From Hyphomicrobiales bacterium (lineage in GTDB: Bacteria > Pseudomonadota > Alphaproteobacteria > Rhizobiales > Rhizobiaceae), in assembly GCA_900489925.1 (NCBI GenBank), contig UEHQ01000006.1, forward strand, positions 62,001 through 126,000: DNA of 64,000 nucleotides, in the 5' to 3' direction. The notes beneath the pieces are model-generated. The model had not been told where the DNA came from. It saw nothing but the letters and a program-made list of their open reading frames with translations, and searched no databases. Both the position numbers and the translations under genes were made by a program. Positions 18,112 through 27,364 of the stretch are shown here, piece by piece; positions within the stretch are counted from its first letter, which is position 1; every line of letters starts with the position of its first letter.

Positions 18112-19137
18112 TCAATCCTGCTTTACAGCCGCAGGCAAACTCCCCTCAGCCGCTGCATGCGTTTCGGTGTGGCGGGCGGCGGCAATAACGCGGCGCTTCC
18201 CACGGATCGCATGCCATTGCTGATCGATCAGGACGCCGATGAGGATGACCCCGCCCATGACGGCGAAATTCAGGGAAGAGGGAATGCCCAGCAGATTGAC
18301 CAGGTTCTGCAACTCCTGGAGAAGGACCGTGCCAAGCACGACGCCAACGATCGATCCCTCTCCACCTCGCAGTGAAAAGCCCCCCAGCACAGCTGCTGCG
18401 ATCGCATAGAGTTCATAGAACTGGCCGTGGCTCGCCGGTGAGATCGACCGCGTGTACATTGCGAAATAGATCGCTGACAGTGCTGTAAGAAATCCGCAGA
18501 TAACATAGGCCGAGATGATCATGCGATCGGTGCGAATCCCGGAATAGCGGGCCGCTTCCTCGTTCTTGCCGATCGCGTAGAGGTATCGTCCGAAGACGGA
18601 GCGATGCAAGACCACCCACATAACCGCTGCGATAACGACAAGCGCGATGAATGTGTTGGGGATGCCATAGAACCGTCCCGCAGTGAGAAACTCCAGATCG
18701 GGGAAATTCTGACCAAAGGCAAAACCTGCGGTCCCGTCGGCGGTATAAAACCGCGCTGCTCCGCGGTATATCAGCAGGCCGCAGAGAGTGACGACGAAAG
18801 GCTGAAGGTTAAGTCGCGTAATCAGCCAGCCATGAACGGTGCCGATGATTGCTCCCAAAAGCAGGATCAGAGGAAGGGCCAGCATCCAGGACATTTCCTG
18901 GACTGCGATGAAATCAACGAACAACACTCCGAGGAGTGCGACGAGCGAGCCAACAGAGAGTTCTATCCCGCCGGTGATGATGACGAAGGCCTGGCCGATC
19001 GACAGGATGCCGAACAGCCCAATCAGGTTGGCGGTGTTCGCCAGATTGATCGGCAGGAGAAAGCGCGGATTGATGATTGCCACCACGATGCCAACGACAA
19101 CGATCAGCAGCAGCAGTCCAAGATCTTTCTTCGTCAT
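18112..19137 (-). CDS. Sugar ABC transporter permease (RbsC family)
   Basis: The 341-residue membrane protein has about nine to ten hydrophobic helices and the family signature around ITGGIELSVGSLVALLGV. A second conserved segment, AAAVLGGFSLRGGEGSIVGVVLGT, also marks BPD_transp_2 permeases of ribose/galactoside-type importers. It forms the membrane channel with the ATPase encoded 43 bases upstream and is the last gene of the leftward operon. The transported sugar is not evident. Confidence 0.9.
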   Translation of the reverse strand: MTKKDLGLLLLIVVVGIVVAIINPRFLLPINLANTANLIGLFGILSIGQAFVIITGGIELSVGSLVALLGVLFVDFIAVQEMSWMLALPLILLLGAIIGTVHGWLITRLNLQPFVVTLCGLLIYRGAARFYTADGTAGFAFGQNFPDLEFLTAGRFYGIPNTFIALVVIAAVMWVVLHRSVFGRYLYAIGKNEEAARYSGIRTDRMIISAYVICGFLTALSAIYFAMYTRSISPASHGQFYELYAIAAAVLGGFSLRGGEGSIVGVVLGTVLLQELQNLVNLLGIPSSLNFAVMGGVILIGVLIDQQWHAIRGKRRVIAAARHTETHAAAEGSLPAAVKQD

Positions 19138-19180
19138 TCGCGACCCACTCCCCTAAAGACATTCATATTTGCCATCGCGA

Positions 19181-20725
19181 CTATTTCAAACTTTTGCCGA
19201 CAGCCAGTAACAAGACGCTTTCCTGGCTGAACTCCGACTCCTCAAGAATTCCTGCGATCTGGCCCTCGTGCATGACGGCTATTCGATCCGAAACCCCCAT
19301 CACCTCTTCCATGTCACTGGAGATCATGAGGACAGCGACGCCGGCATCGGCAAGAGCTCGCATGAGTCCGTAGATTTCATTCTTCGCACCGATATCGATA
19401 CCACGTGTCGGCTCGTCGAAAATCATCACTTTCGGGCTCATAGACAACCATTTGGCAAGCACCACCTTTTGCTGGTTGCCGCCCGACAATGTGCCGGTAC
19501 GGGTCGATACGGAAGGCGCCTTGATGACCAACCGAACCCGCTGCTGTTCGGCCGCCGCCGTTTCTTGATCGGAAGAGAGCAGGAAGCGGCTGGCGTATTT
19601 GCGAAGATTGGCCAGTGTAATGTTTTGGACGATCGGAAAATCAAGAAGAATGCCGCTGCGCTTGCGATCCTCGGGCGCGAGAAATATTCCATGAGCGACG
19701 GCATCGCGCGCGCAACGAATTGAAATTTCCCGACCGTCCTGCAAGATAGTACCGCCGTAGCTGCGATCTACTCCGAAGAGCACCCTTGCAAGCTCGCTGC
19801 GGCCTGATCCGACAAGGCCAGCTAGGCCGAGGATTTCGCCATATCTGATTTCGAGATCAACCGGCCGGCTCGGATAGGCCTCCGTTCGAACGGCGCTCGC
19901 CTTCAACGCCACAGCGCCTGGCGAACGGTTTGGTTTGGCGATGCGGGCAGCAGCAAGCGTCCGGCCGATCATGAGTTTGACCATCTGGTCGTGGTCGACG
20001 TCCTGCCTGGCCAACGCACCCGCGACGGTTCCATCCCTTAATACGATCACGCGATCCGCGACGCGCTCGACCTCGTGAAGTCGATGTGAGATGAAAATGA
20101 CACTTATGCCATCTGCCCTGAGCGATCTGATAATGGTCAAAAGCCGTTCGGTCTCTGCCAAGGGAAGACTTGACGTGGGCTCGTCAAAGATGACCAGTCG
20201 CGCGTTGATGGATAGTGCCTTGGCAATTTCCACCATCTGCTGCTCGGCAAGCGAAAGTGTTGCAACAGCCGTGTCCGCCGAAAAGTGAGCCCCCACGCGC
20301 TTGAGAAGCGGCTCCACCATGTCTCTTAGCCGTTCGCGATCAACAAGCTTCAGAGGGCCCGCCTTGAGCGGTTCGCGACCCAGGAAGATGTTTGCAGCCA
20401 CGTCGAGGTTTTCAAACAGATTGAGTTCCTGGTGGACGAACGCGATACCGGACGAAATGCTTGATTCAACAGTGAGAGAACGCAGCTCTGAACCATCGAG
20501 CACGATCGTACCCCGGTCTGGAGCGATCACGCCGCCGAGGATCTTCATCAGCGTCGACTTTCCAGCACCATTTTCGCCGACTAGGCCGATCACCTCTCCG
20601 GGCACAATGTCGATCGAAAGACCGTCCAGCGCAACGACGCCTGGATAGGTTTTGCCAACATCCGAAAGCGAAAGGAAGGGCTTGGCGTGCGCATTCGATG
20701 ACGGAATGTCCGAGCTCTGGTTCAT
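19181..20725 (-). CDS. Sugar ABC transporter ATP-binding protein with two ABC domains (RbsA/MglA type)
   Basis: The 514-residue protein contains two fused nucleotide-binding domains. The first has Walker A GENGAGKST near residue 54 and Walker B LVIFDEPTSSLP. The second has the signature LSGGNQQKVVLAKWL and Walker B VMIFDEPTRGIDIGAKNEI. This double architecture is typical of carbohydrate importers of the CUT2 class. It is the middle gene of the operon, between the binding protein and the permease. Confidence 0.93.
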   Translation of the reverse strand: MNQSSDIPSSNAHAKPFLSLSDVGKTYPGVVALDGLSIDIVPGEVIGLVGENGAGKSTLMKILGGVIAPDRGTIVLDGSELRSLTVESSISSGIAFVHQELNLFENLDVAANIFLGREPLKAGPLKLVDRERLRDMVEPLLKRVGAHFSADTAVATLSLAEQQMVEIAKALSINARLVIFDEPTSSLPLAETERLLTIIRSLRADGISVIFISHRLHEVERVADRVIVLRDGTVAGALARQDVDHDQMVKLMIGRTLAAARIAKPNRSPGAVALKASAVRTEAYPSRPVDLEIRYGEILGLAGLVGSGRSELARVLFGVDRSYGGTILQDGREISIRCARDAVAHGIFLAPEDRKRSGILLDFPIVQNITLANLRKYASRFLLSSDQETAAAEQQRVRLVIKAPSVSTRTGTLSGGNQQKVVLAKWLSMSPKVMIFDEPTRGIDIGAKNEIYGLMRALADAGVAVLMISSDMEEVMGVSDRIAVMHEGQIAGILEESEFSQESVLLLAVGKSLK

Positions 20726-20804
20726 CGTCTATCCATGGCTACAGATGCTATCGGAATGAAGACACTCATCGCGGCGACGGCAAATGCCGCCGCCGCGATG
20801 GCGA

Positions 20805-21767
20805 TTACTTTCCGGCCATGGCCTTCAGGTTGGCTGCGTACTTATCAACGTCATCCTTGCCGATGATCACAGTTGGAATGATGATCAAGCCATTGGCAGG
20901 AACCCCGGACTTGTCGCCCTTCAGGTAGGACGCCATCAGCTTCATTCCCTGATAGGCCCATTCGAACGGCTGCTGTACGACGGTTGCGGCAATGGTGCCT
21001 TCCTTGACGCCTCCAAGGGTGATCGGATCGTCATCGAAGCCGACGACGGTAATTTGACCGAGCTTGCCGGCGTCGCGCAGCGCCTCGTAGATCCGCGGCG
21101 TATTGTATGAATAGAAGCCGACCATGCAAGTGACGTCAGGGCTTGCGACAAGCGCATCTTCGACGTTCTTCTTGGCGCGCGTCTGGTCGATATCGTCACC
21201 GCGCACATCCGTCAGTTCGATCTTTGTGCCCTTCAGGCCATCCTTCATGCCCTGGATTCGCTCCTTGGCATTGTCAGCACCGGGAAGACCGACAAAACCG
21301 ATGCACTTGCCGCCGTTGGGCATTGCCTTCTTGGCTATTTCGGCAGCCTGTTTGCCGGCATCGATGTTCGATGAACCGATGTAGGCAACGCGGTTGGTCT
21401 GCGGCGCATCGCTATCGGTGGTGAATAGAGCTGTTTGCGAGCCGATCTTGTTCAACCCGTCAGTCTGGGTTTTCGGGTCGACGGCCGAAACCATGACGCC
21501 CTTGACGCCGGCGCTGACCAAATCTTCCATCAGTCGCTGCTGAACGGCGACGGATGCCTGTTCGGGATACTTCAGTTCCATGTTATAGTCAGGCAGTTCG
21601 CCCTGGGCCTTCTTCACGCCCGCCTCGGCGGCTTTCCAGAAGTCGGACGCTCCATTGACGACGAACGCGAGGGTTGGTTTGTCGGCGGCATGAGATACCG
21701 CGATCGGCGCGGCGCTCAGCATCAAGCCGGCGAAGAACAAGGCGGCATTGCGTTTCAGCTGCTTCAT
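20805..21767 (-). CDS. Periplasmic sugar-binding protein of the ABC importer (RbsB family)
   Basis: The 320-residue protein starts with a signal peptide (MKQLKRNAALFFAGLMLSAA, cleaved near AVSHAAD). The mature protein is a type I periplasmic binding protein: TLAFVVNGASDFWKAAEAG at the first hinge strand, IGFVGLPGADNAKERIQG in the middle and TVVGFDDDPITLGGVKEG near the end. It captures the sugar for the two downstream genes. ATG 21767 is preferred over the adjacent ATG 21770 because of spacing from GGGAGG. The operon is divergent from a LacI regulator. Confidence 0.93.
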   Translation of the reverse strand: MKQLKRNAALFFAGLMLSAAPIAVSHAADKPTLAFVVNGASDFWKAAEAGVKKAQGELPDYNMELKYPEQASVAVQQRLMEDLVSAGVKGVMVSAVDPKTQTDGLNKIGSQTALFTTDSDAPQTNRVAYIGSSNIDAGKQAAEIAKKAMPNGGKCIGFVGLPGADNAKERIQGMKDGLKGTKIELTDVRGDDIDQTRAKKNVEDALVASPDVTCMVGFYSYNTPRIYEALRDAGKLGQITVVGFDDDPITLGGVKEGTIAATVVQQPFEWAYQGMKLMASYLKGDKSGVPANGLIIIPTVIIGKDDVDKYAANLKAMAGK

Positions 21768-21930
21768 CATATTCCTCCCAGGGCCGCAATTGCGAGGGCC
21801 CGATCGCCTTGCGGTCGGCCAGATGCTTGGGCCCCCTCCAAGGGCCGTCGCCAGGCGACAAGGTCGCATAAGCTCCGATCGCAACGCAACGGTATAGAAG
21901 AATTCCAATTAGTAAATAGTATTATCAATT

Positions 21931-21952
21931 CCAGTGAAAATAATTTCACTGG
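21931..21952. promoter_or_regulatory. Candidate LacI-family operator 1
   Basis: CCAGTGAAA (21931-21939) and TTTCACTGG (21944-21952) are perfect inverted arms with a four-base centre. The site lies in the 342-base divergent region between the sugar importer operon and the LacI-type regulator, the expected place for an operator. Confidence 0.55.
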
Positions 21953-21967
21953 TCGTCTGAGGCGCTA

Positions 21968-21982
21968 TTCAATAGTATTGAA
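21968..21982. promoter_or_regulatory. Candidate LacI-family operator 2
   Basis: TTCAATA-G-TATTGAA is a perfect 7-bp inverted repeat around one base, 15 bases after the first palindrome. The region around it is unusually AT-rich for this window, as expected of a promoter. It may be a second regulator site or part of a -35/-10 region. Confidence 0.4.
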
Positions 21983-22109
21983 AAATACGCTTTATTTCAG
22001 TAACTAAGTTAGGCCACGATCTTCGTCCCCGCCAAGAAGGCACTGATAATATTAATTACCAACCTAGCCCGGCGGTAGCTCTGCCAGCCAGCCGAGACAG
22101 AGTCGTCAG

Positions 22110-23231
22110 ATGATGAAAACCAAGACGTCGGAACTGATCGACCCTGCCGGGGAAAAGAACGAGCGCAAGCAGAAAAAGCCTCGGCTTGGGGAGCGCGTGA
22201 CGATGATGGACATTGCCACTGCGGCGGGTTGCTCGCAGGCTGCAGTCTCCTTCGTTCTTAACAACACGCCCGGCACCCGCATTTCTCAGCAGACCCGCGA
22301 CCGGGTAATCGATGCGGCACGTACGCTCGGCTATGTGGGAACGACCTATACGACGGGGACGACCTATTCCGGATCGGACAACATCATTGGATTCGCCGTC
22401 GACCAACTGGCCACCAGCCCCGAAGCCGTCGTTGCCATCGAGGGCGCACGACAGGCATCCTGGAAGACTGGCAATGTGTTGCTGGTTACGCAGACCTTGA
22501 GCGATCCCTTTATGGAGCCGAGAGCCATAAGGGCATTAACGAACGGCGGCATATCGGCGCTCATTTACATGACCATCTATACCCGGGAAGTGGAACTCCC
22601 TTCCTATATCTATGAGCTGAACATCCCCACGGTCCTCCTCAATTGCTACACGGCGGACTATGCATTTCCCGCAGTCGTGCCCAGCGAGATTGCTGGAGGT
22701 CAGAACGCTACCCGGCACCTGATCGCGCACAAGCATCGTCGGGTCGCGACCATAACAGGCGAGATCTGGATGCAGGCTGCGCAGGATCGGCTTACCGGGT
22801 ACCGACGTGCGCTCGCGACGGCGGATATTCCATTCGATCCGGAACTGGTCGTCGAAGGAGACTGGTCCGCCAGTGCCGGCTACGCCGCCACCAAGAAACT
22901 CCTTGCGTTGAGCGATCCTCCGACGGCAATTTTCTGCCAGAACGACCGTACGGCAGTGGGCTGCTACGAAGCATTGAAGGATGCGGGCCTTCATATCCCC
23001 GAGGACATGTCGGTCATGGGCTATGACGACGAAGAAATCTCGCGACACCTAGTCCCCCCGCTGACAACGTCGGTCCTCCCGCACCTCGCCATGGGACAAT
23101 GGGCGATCGAACATCTCCATCCCGAACGCCTTCCCGAGAAACGGCGCTATCCAATCACCAAGCTCGAATGTTCGCTTGTCAAACGGCAGTCCGTCGCACC
23201 ACCGCGGGCTCGCAAGCAGTCACGCGAGTAG
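22110..23231 (+). CDS. LacI-family transcriptional regulator of the divergent sugar importer
   Basis: The 373-residue protein has an N-terminal helix-turn-helix (about residues 31-55, VTMMDIATAAGCSQAAVSFV) followed by the hinge NTPGTRISQQTRDRVIDAARTLGY. A sugar-binding-like effector domain follows, ending with PPTAIFCQNDRTAVGCYEAL and SVMGYDDEEISRHLVPPLTT. It probably represses the importer operon that runs away from it, using the palindromes at 21931-21982. A 27-residue basic extension before the HTH is longer than usual. ATG 22113 is an equally possible start. Confidence 0.9.
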   Translation: MMKTKTSELIDPAGEKNERKQKKPRLGERVTMMDIATAAGCSQAAVSFVLNNTPGTRISQQTRDRVIDAARTLGYVGTTYTTGTTYSGSDNIIGFAVDQLATSPEAVVAIEGARQASWKTGNVLLVTQTLSDPFMEPRAIRALTNGGISALIYMTIYTREVELPSYIYELNIPTVLLNCYTADYAFPAVVPSEIAGGQNATRHLIAHKHRRVATITGEIWMQAAQDRLTGYRRALATADIPFDPELVVEGDWSASAGYAATKKLLALSDPPTAIFCQNDRTAVGCYEALKDAGLHIPEDMSVMGYDDEEISRHLVPPLTTSVLPHLAMGQWAIEHLHPERLPEKRRYPITKLECSLVKRQSVAPPRARKQSRE

Positions 23232-23534
23232 GTCCAGCTCGGCAAGACGGCTGGGTGCGCTATCGGCGTACGGCGCCATCCACCTTCCCATGACTGATGA
23301 TCATTCGTATTGATGAGATATGGCAAGCTTGCCTGTCGCTCAGACGCAAAACCTCAGGTGAGCCCCTCAAACAGCGGCGATCGGTAGGAAACCTGCCGGT
23401 CGCCGTCGGTGGAGCACAGCCCGTGCAGCCGATTTCCTTGCTCGCCCTTATCCTCGTTGTGGGTAGCCAACACGAGCAATGGTCATATTTGATTTTCCTG
23501 ATATCGTGACCGTATTGTGTGGGGAGTAGACGTT
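23232..23534. other. Intergenic region, nothing recognised
   Basis: About 300 bases between the LacI regulator and a short conserved-type gene. I see no supportable gene or clear repeat; it probably contains the promoter of the downstream gene. Confidence 0.5.
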
Positions 23535-23756
23535 ATGAAGAGTTTGGTTCCAGACGCATTTTACTGGGCGCGATCAGAAAGGCACACCGGTGGCCGGACG
23601 ACGATCGTGCAAGTGTCTACGATCTTCGGCGAGGATCCGGACTTCTGGACCTTGGCGGTCCTTGGATCCGACCAACACCACATGATCGGTGATTTCGAGC
23701 TCATTGCACTCGTGGAGCCACTGGATGGCTACTCGCTGCGTCAAGCCGCGGAGTAG
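23535..23756 (+). CDS. Small hypothetical protein of rhizobial type
   Basis: The 73-residue protein reads MKSLVPDAFYWARSERHTGG, then TTIVQVSTIFGEDPDFWTLAVLGSDQHHM. Small soluble proteins with this pattern (FYWAR, IVQVS, W-x-L-x-x-x-GSDQ) recur in rhizobia in my memory, with no known function. The internal ATG 23535 is preferred over GTG 23517 because GGGGAG lies about nine bases upstream. Confidence 0.6.
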   Translation: MKSLVPDAFYWARSERHTGGRTTIVQVSTIFGEDPDFWTLAVLGSDQHHMIGDFELIALVEPLDGYSLRQAAE

Positions 23757-24077
23757 TGACGGGAATTGTGATCCCTGCCAGCGCTTTGACCAGACCTCGG
23801 CCGCAATAGTGCCCCGACCTATCCACGGCTAAGCGGCGGCGGCTCAAAAGAAAGCCCTCGCAGGAGAACGAGGGCTGCAATTTGATCCGTCGCGAAGGGG
23901 TTGACGGTAAGCGCACGCTTCTTTTGTGCGTACGATTATATTTGGAACTGCTTAATAAAATTGAACGTTCCACAGATCGCCAGCGAGCGCCTCCTTCCCC
24001 ACAGCTTGCTCACGCGCTTGCCATGTTCACGGCGAGCCACATTTTGCATGAGATCGAGCGTTCAATCAGGAGCCCTC
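23757..24077. other. Intergenic region with one strong hairpin
   Basis: No gene is supportable. The only clear structure is the hairpin at 23854-23877, listed separately. The last bases before 24078 hold the ribosome-binding site of the acylphosphatase gene. Confidence 0.5.
23854..23877 (-). terminator. Strong hairpin with U-rich tail on the minus strand
   Basis: AGCCCTCG (23854-23861) pairs perfectly with CGAGGGCT (23870-23877). Read leftward it is followed by TTCTTTT, the form of a Rho-independent terminator. No leftward gene precedes it, so it may serve an unannotated antisense or small RNA, or simply be a two-sided stop after 23756. Confidence 0.45.
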
Positions 24078-24362
24078 ATGAGTCCCGATCTGTTTGCTTT
24101 TCACGTCAGGATAACTGGGAAGGTCCAAGGCGTAAGCTATCGTGTCTGGACGCGCGATCAGGCGCTCGAACTCGGACTGACGGGCTGGGTCCGGAACGAG
24201 CGTGATGGGTCTGTGTCCGCCCTTATTGTTGGAACATCGAAGTCGACGTCGACAATGCTGGAGCGGTTCTGGGACGGGCCAACCGGTTCGGACGTCAGCG
24301 CTGTTGATCCGCAGGCGACCGCCGTGGACCGCGCTCCAGAACATTTCGTCATCACCCGCTAA
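24078..24362 (+). CDS. acyP: Acylphosphatase
   Basis: The 94-residue protein matches acylphosphatase, which hydrolyses the carboxyl-phosphate bond of acylphosphates. The active-site motif is intact as HVRITGKVQGVSYRVWTRDQA (catalytic Arg in SYR), followed by LTGWVRNERDGSVSALIVG with the substrate-binding Asn. ATG 24078 has AGGAG six bases upstream and gives the usual family length of about 90 residues; a longer open frame begins at 23901 but adds no family sequence. Confidence 0.93.
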   Translation: MSPDLFAFHVRITGKVQGVSYRVWTRDQALELGLTGWVRNERDGSVSALIVGTSKSTSTMLERFWDGPTGSDVSAVDPQATAVDRAPEHFVITR

Positions 24363-24455
24363 CGCGAATGCGGATGTTAGCGACCGGAGTTGCTTGCTCC
24401 CGCCCGCCCATCGGTCTATGACTTCACCTCCAAAAGCTGACATCGGGAGAAGTTC

Positions 24456-24656
24456 GTGGCGAATGGCACTGTAAAGTTTTTCAATCAGGATAAGGGCTTC
24501 GGCTTCATCACGCCCGACAATGGCGGCCCGGATGTCTTCGTGCATATCTCTGCTGTCCAAGGTGGATCGCTACGCGATGGCCAGAATGTCAGCTACGATG
24601 TGGGCCAGGATCGCAAGACCGGAAAATCCAAGGCCGAGAACGTCCGTCCGGCCTGA
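24456..24656 (+). CDS. Cold-shock family RNA-binding protein
   Basis: The 66-residue protein is a CspA-type single OB-fold with both RNA-binding motifs: KGFGFITPD (RNP1) and DVFVHISAV (RNP2). It binds single-stranded RNA and DNA and can act as an RNA chaperone. The start is GTG 24456 with GGGAGAAG upstream. A weak hairpin follows the stop. Confidence 0.95.
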   Translation: MANGTVKFFNQDKGFGFITPDNGGPDVFVHISAVQGGSLRDGQNVSYDVGQDRKTGKSKAENVRPA

Positions 24657-24674
24657 TCGCGATCAATCGCAAAC

Positions 24675-24703
24675 AGGGGCCGGCGCGAAATCACTCGGCC
24701 CTT
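24675..24703 (+). terminator. Possible terminator of the cold-shock gene
   Basis: AGGGGCCG (24675-24682) can pair with CGGCCCTT (24696-24703) with one G-T pair. It follows the cold-shock gene stop by about 20 bases but has no long T-tract. Confidence 0.35.
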
Positions 24704-24814
24704 CGCTCGTGCGACTACCGCTTCTCACCTCCAGCTATTTGCATTCGCGCAATCGCTACAGCCGAGGTGAGAAGCGAGCTTGATGAAATCCGGGACCGGG
24801 ACAGCCCGGCCTCA

Positions 24815-25642
24815 CTATGCCTCTGGGAAGTCAGTGCTTCGCGTGATGGCCTCCCAGGCGTCGATCTCCTCCACGATCTGATCGATTTTGCTGCGCGCGC
24901 GACGGAGAGCATCGCTTCCCAGCAGGAGATGAAGAGGAGGATTGTCAGAGTTCACGAGGTCAAGGATTGCCTGCGCGGCCAAGACCGGATCGCCAGCCTG
25001 CCGACCATCGGCAGCGTCAAAGGCAGCCGAACTTTTCCCGACAGTTTCGGCGTATGCTTCACCCGCAGCATTGCTCTTGCGGATTGAATGGGCCGAGAGG
25101 AAATCTGTTCGGAAGGCACCCGGAGCGACTGCGGTCACCTTGATGCCAAAAGGCTTGACCTCGGACGCCAGACCTGCGGACATGCCTTCAAGGGCCGCTT
25201 TGGCGGCGGAGTATATCGCGGTTCCGACGCCGGGCGCACGGCCCGCGACGGAGGTTATATTGATGATATGGCCGCGGCCCTGCGCTCTCAAATACGGCAG
25301 CGCGGACTTGATGATGCGAAACGGGGCGAAGACGTCGACGGAAAAAAGCCTTGCGACATCCTCGTTGGCGGCCATTTCGAGCGCGCCAAGCAGGCCGTAA
25401 CCGGCGTTATTGACGACAATATCGATCTCACCCGCGATATCAAACGCCTGATGGGTTACAGTCTCCGCAGCCTCGCTGTCGCTAAGATCGACTGAAAGAA
25501 TGTGCAACCTGCCCTGACCCTCCTCTACCGGCCGATCAGTCCCTCGAACCGTGCCGATAACGTTATCCCCCTTTGCCAGCGCCGCCTCGGCCAGTGCTTT
25601 CCCAAGCCCGCGTGAAATGCCGGTAATGAACCAAGTGGTCAT
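24815..25642 (-). CDS. Short-chain dehydrogenase/reductase
   Basis: The 275-residue protein is a classical SDR using NAD(P)H. The cofactor motif TGISRGLG is near residue 8, NNAGYGLLGALE near 85, the catalytic Ser in ITSVAGRAPG, and the catalytic pair in YSAAK. It likely oxidises or reduces a small alcohol or carbonyl in the cytoplasm; the substrate is unknown. It is transcribed away from a LysR regulator that starts about 95 bases upstream, a common arrangement in which the regulator controls the SDR gene. Confidence 0.9.
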   Translation of the reverse strand: MTTWFITGISRGLGKALAEAALAKGDNVIGTVRGTDRPVEEGQGRLHILSVDLSDSEAAETVTHQAFDIAGEIDIVVNNAGYGLLGALEMAANEDVARLFSVDVFAPFRIIKSALPYLRAQGRGHIINITSVAGRAPGVGTAIYSAAKAALEGMSAGLASEVKPFGIKVTAVAPGAFRTDFLSAHSIRKSNAAGEAYAETVGKSSAAFDAADGRQAGDPVLAAQAILDLVNSDNPPLHLLLGSDALRRARSKIDQIVEEIDAWEAITRSTDFPEA

Positions 25643-25738
25643 GAAATGCTCCTTCGTTTCGACAAAAGGAACTTGCCACCTCGCCTCAACCTATATAATC
25701 CGCAGATAAATTAATATCCTTGTTAGCTGGGCTTAATA

Positions 25739-26695
25739 ATGCAGGACGCGTTAGCGGACAAACTTCCGGCCGGCAACGACTACAATCAAATGCGCGCCTT
25801 CATCGCCATCGCCGAATACTTGAGCTTCAGCCGTGCCGCTGAGGTCTTGGGCGTATCCCCGTCGGCACTGAGCCAGACGATCCGCAGCTTCGAAGAGCGG
25901 GTCGGAATGCGCCTTCTTCATCGAACGACCCGTAACGTGTCGTTGACGGAGGTTGGAGAGAATCTCTTCCGACGGATACGACCCGCGGCCTTCGAACTTG
26001 GGGACGCCCTCGCGCAGACACGGATTGCCGGCGAACGCCCTGCGGGCACCGTTCGCGTGCACGCGTTCCGTTCGGCGGCGCAGAAGCATATCCAACCGAT
26101 CTTCAGGAGCTTTGCCGAACGCTATCCCGACATCGTGCTCGACATCACGATCGATGATGAGGCCGTGGACATCGTAGCCGGAGGCTATGATGTCGCCCTA
26201 AGGATCGGCGAGGTCATTGAACGAGATATGGTTGCTGTCCGTTTGGGACCCGAATTGCGCCAAGTGGCGATCGCGACACCTGACTATTTCAACCAAAATG
26301 GCCGTCCCGAGCATCCGCGCGATCTCCTTCATCACCGATGCGTTCGGTGGCGCTGGCCTGGACATCACGCGCCCTATGCTTGGGAATTCTTCGAAAACGG
26401 CGGGTGGTTCAGTGTCGCCGTCAACGGCCCGCTCATCTTAAGCGACAAGGAGACTGCGGTAGATGCTGTTCTTCAAGGAACTGGAATTGGATTTGCTGTT
26501 GAGGAAACTGTCGCCGGATATCTTGCACAAGGCCGATTGCTCAGTTGCCTCGAATCTTGGTCCGCACCGTTCCCAGGCTGGTTTATCTGCTACCCGTACC
26601 AGCGACAGATGGCTCCTGCGCTGAGAGCATTCATTGATGCCATCAGGTCTGGTCCCGATGGTCGCTTAAGGGAAGAAGTAAATGCTGTCGGCTGA
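25739..26695 (+). CDS. LysR-family transcriptional regulator
   Basis: The 318-residue protein has an N-terminal winged helix (about residues 17-77) with FIAIAEYLSFSRAAEVLGVSPSALSQTIRSFEE and the LysR wing GMRLLHRTTRNVSLTEVGE. The effector domain follows (GTVRVHAFRSAAQKHIQPIF onward). It is divergent from the SDR at 24815-25642, its likely target; the 96-base gap between them should hold both promoters. A shorter start at the internal MRAF is possible but would be close to the HTH. Confidence 0.9.
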   Translation: MQDALADKLPAGNDYNQMRAFIAIAEYLSFSRAAEVLGVSPSALSQTIRSFEERVGMRLLHRTTRNVSLTEVGENLFRRIRPAAFELGDALAQTRIAGERPAGTVRVHAFRSAAQKHIQPIFRSFAERYPDIVLDITIDDEAVDIVAGGYDVALRIGEVIERDMVAVRLGPELRQVAIATPDYFNQNGRPEHPRDLLHHRCVRWRWPGHHAPYAWEFFENGGWFSVAVNGPLILSDKETAVDAVLQGTGIGFAVEETVAGYLAQGRLLSCLESWSAPFPGWFICYPYQRQMAPALRAFIDAIRSGPDGRLREEVNAVG

Positions 26696-26952
26696 GCAAA
26701 AGCGTGAGTTTACGCGCGCAGACACTGTCCGAAATGGCCCGAAGGCTCAATCCCAAGATTGGCCGCTTCGCGCCACAAGCGAACATGGGAATCCGCTGTC
26801 GTCGACTGTGATCAAACCATTCTCTCGTGCTCGGATTCGGAAGAGCGGCGATTGGCCGGTATTCGCGGGCTGCAGGGCAGGTAATCGATTCCTGCCGTTC
26901 TTTAGAACGCGCTAATCGTCTATATCGCCGCGTCCAGACACAAAGGAACACA

Positions 26953-27129
26953 ATGACCAAGAAGTTGAACTCGTTGGAAGCGACAAGGGACTGCGTCTTG
27001 ACTGCCCGTCCGTTCAAGGGGGTTTTCATGTACATTGCCGTCGCCGCTGCGGTTACTGTCTGGTCTGTGACGGAAACACATAAAGTCCCAACACCAACGG
27101 ACGAACACATCGCTACAGTCGTTCACTGA
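26953..27129 (+). CDS. Small single-helix membrane protein, hypothetical
   Basis: A 58-residue frame begins at ATG 26953 with AAGGA six bases upstream. It contains one hydrophobic helix (GVFMYIAVAAAVTVWSV, about residues 25-41) between a basic N-terminus and a polar C-terminus. No family is recognised. The good ribosome-binding site and clean helix support it as real. Confidence 0.45.
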   Translation: MTKKLNSLEATRDCVLTARPFKGVFMYIAVAAAVTVWSVTETHKVPTPTDEHIATVVH

Positions 27130-27364
27130 GGTCTCTCGAAGGAGAGATTTAGAGACCTTTTCTACGATCCCCAGAGATAGCGCGCAGCAGCGGCGCTGCC
27201 CATTCGACGCAGGACTGTGTTGTATCACCAGCATAGGTGTGGCCTTGTCGCCGCCACTTTCGATTGCCATCTGATGACCACGGACAAGTCACTGTCCCTG
27301 AATGTCTCCACAACAACAAAGAACTCGCCAGCGACGCTGACGCATCGCTGTGGCGGGACCACGG

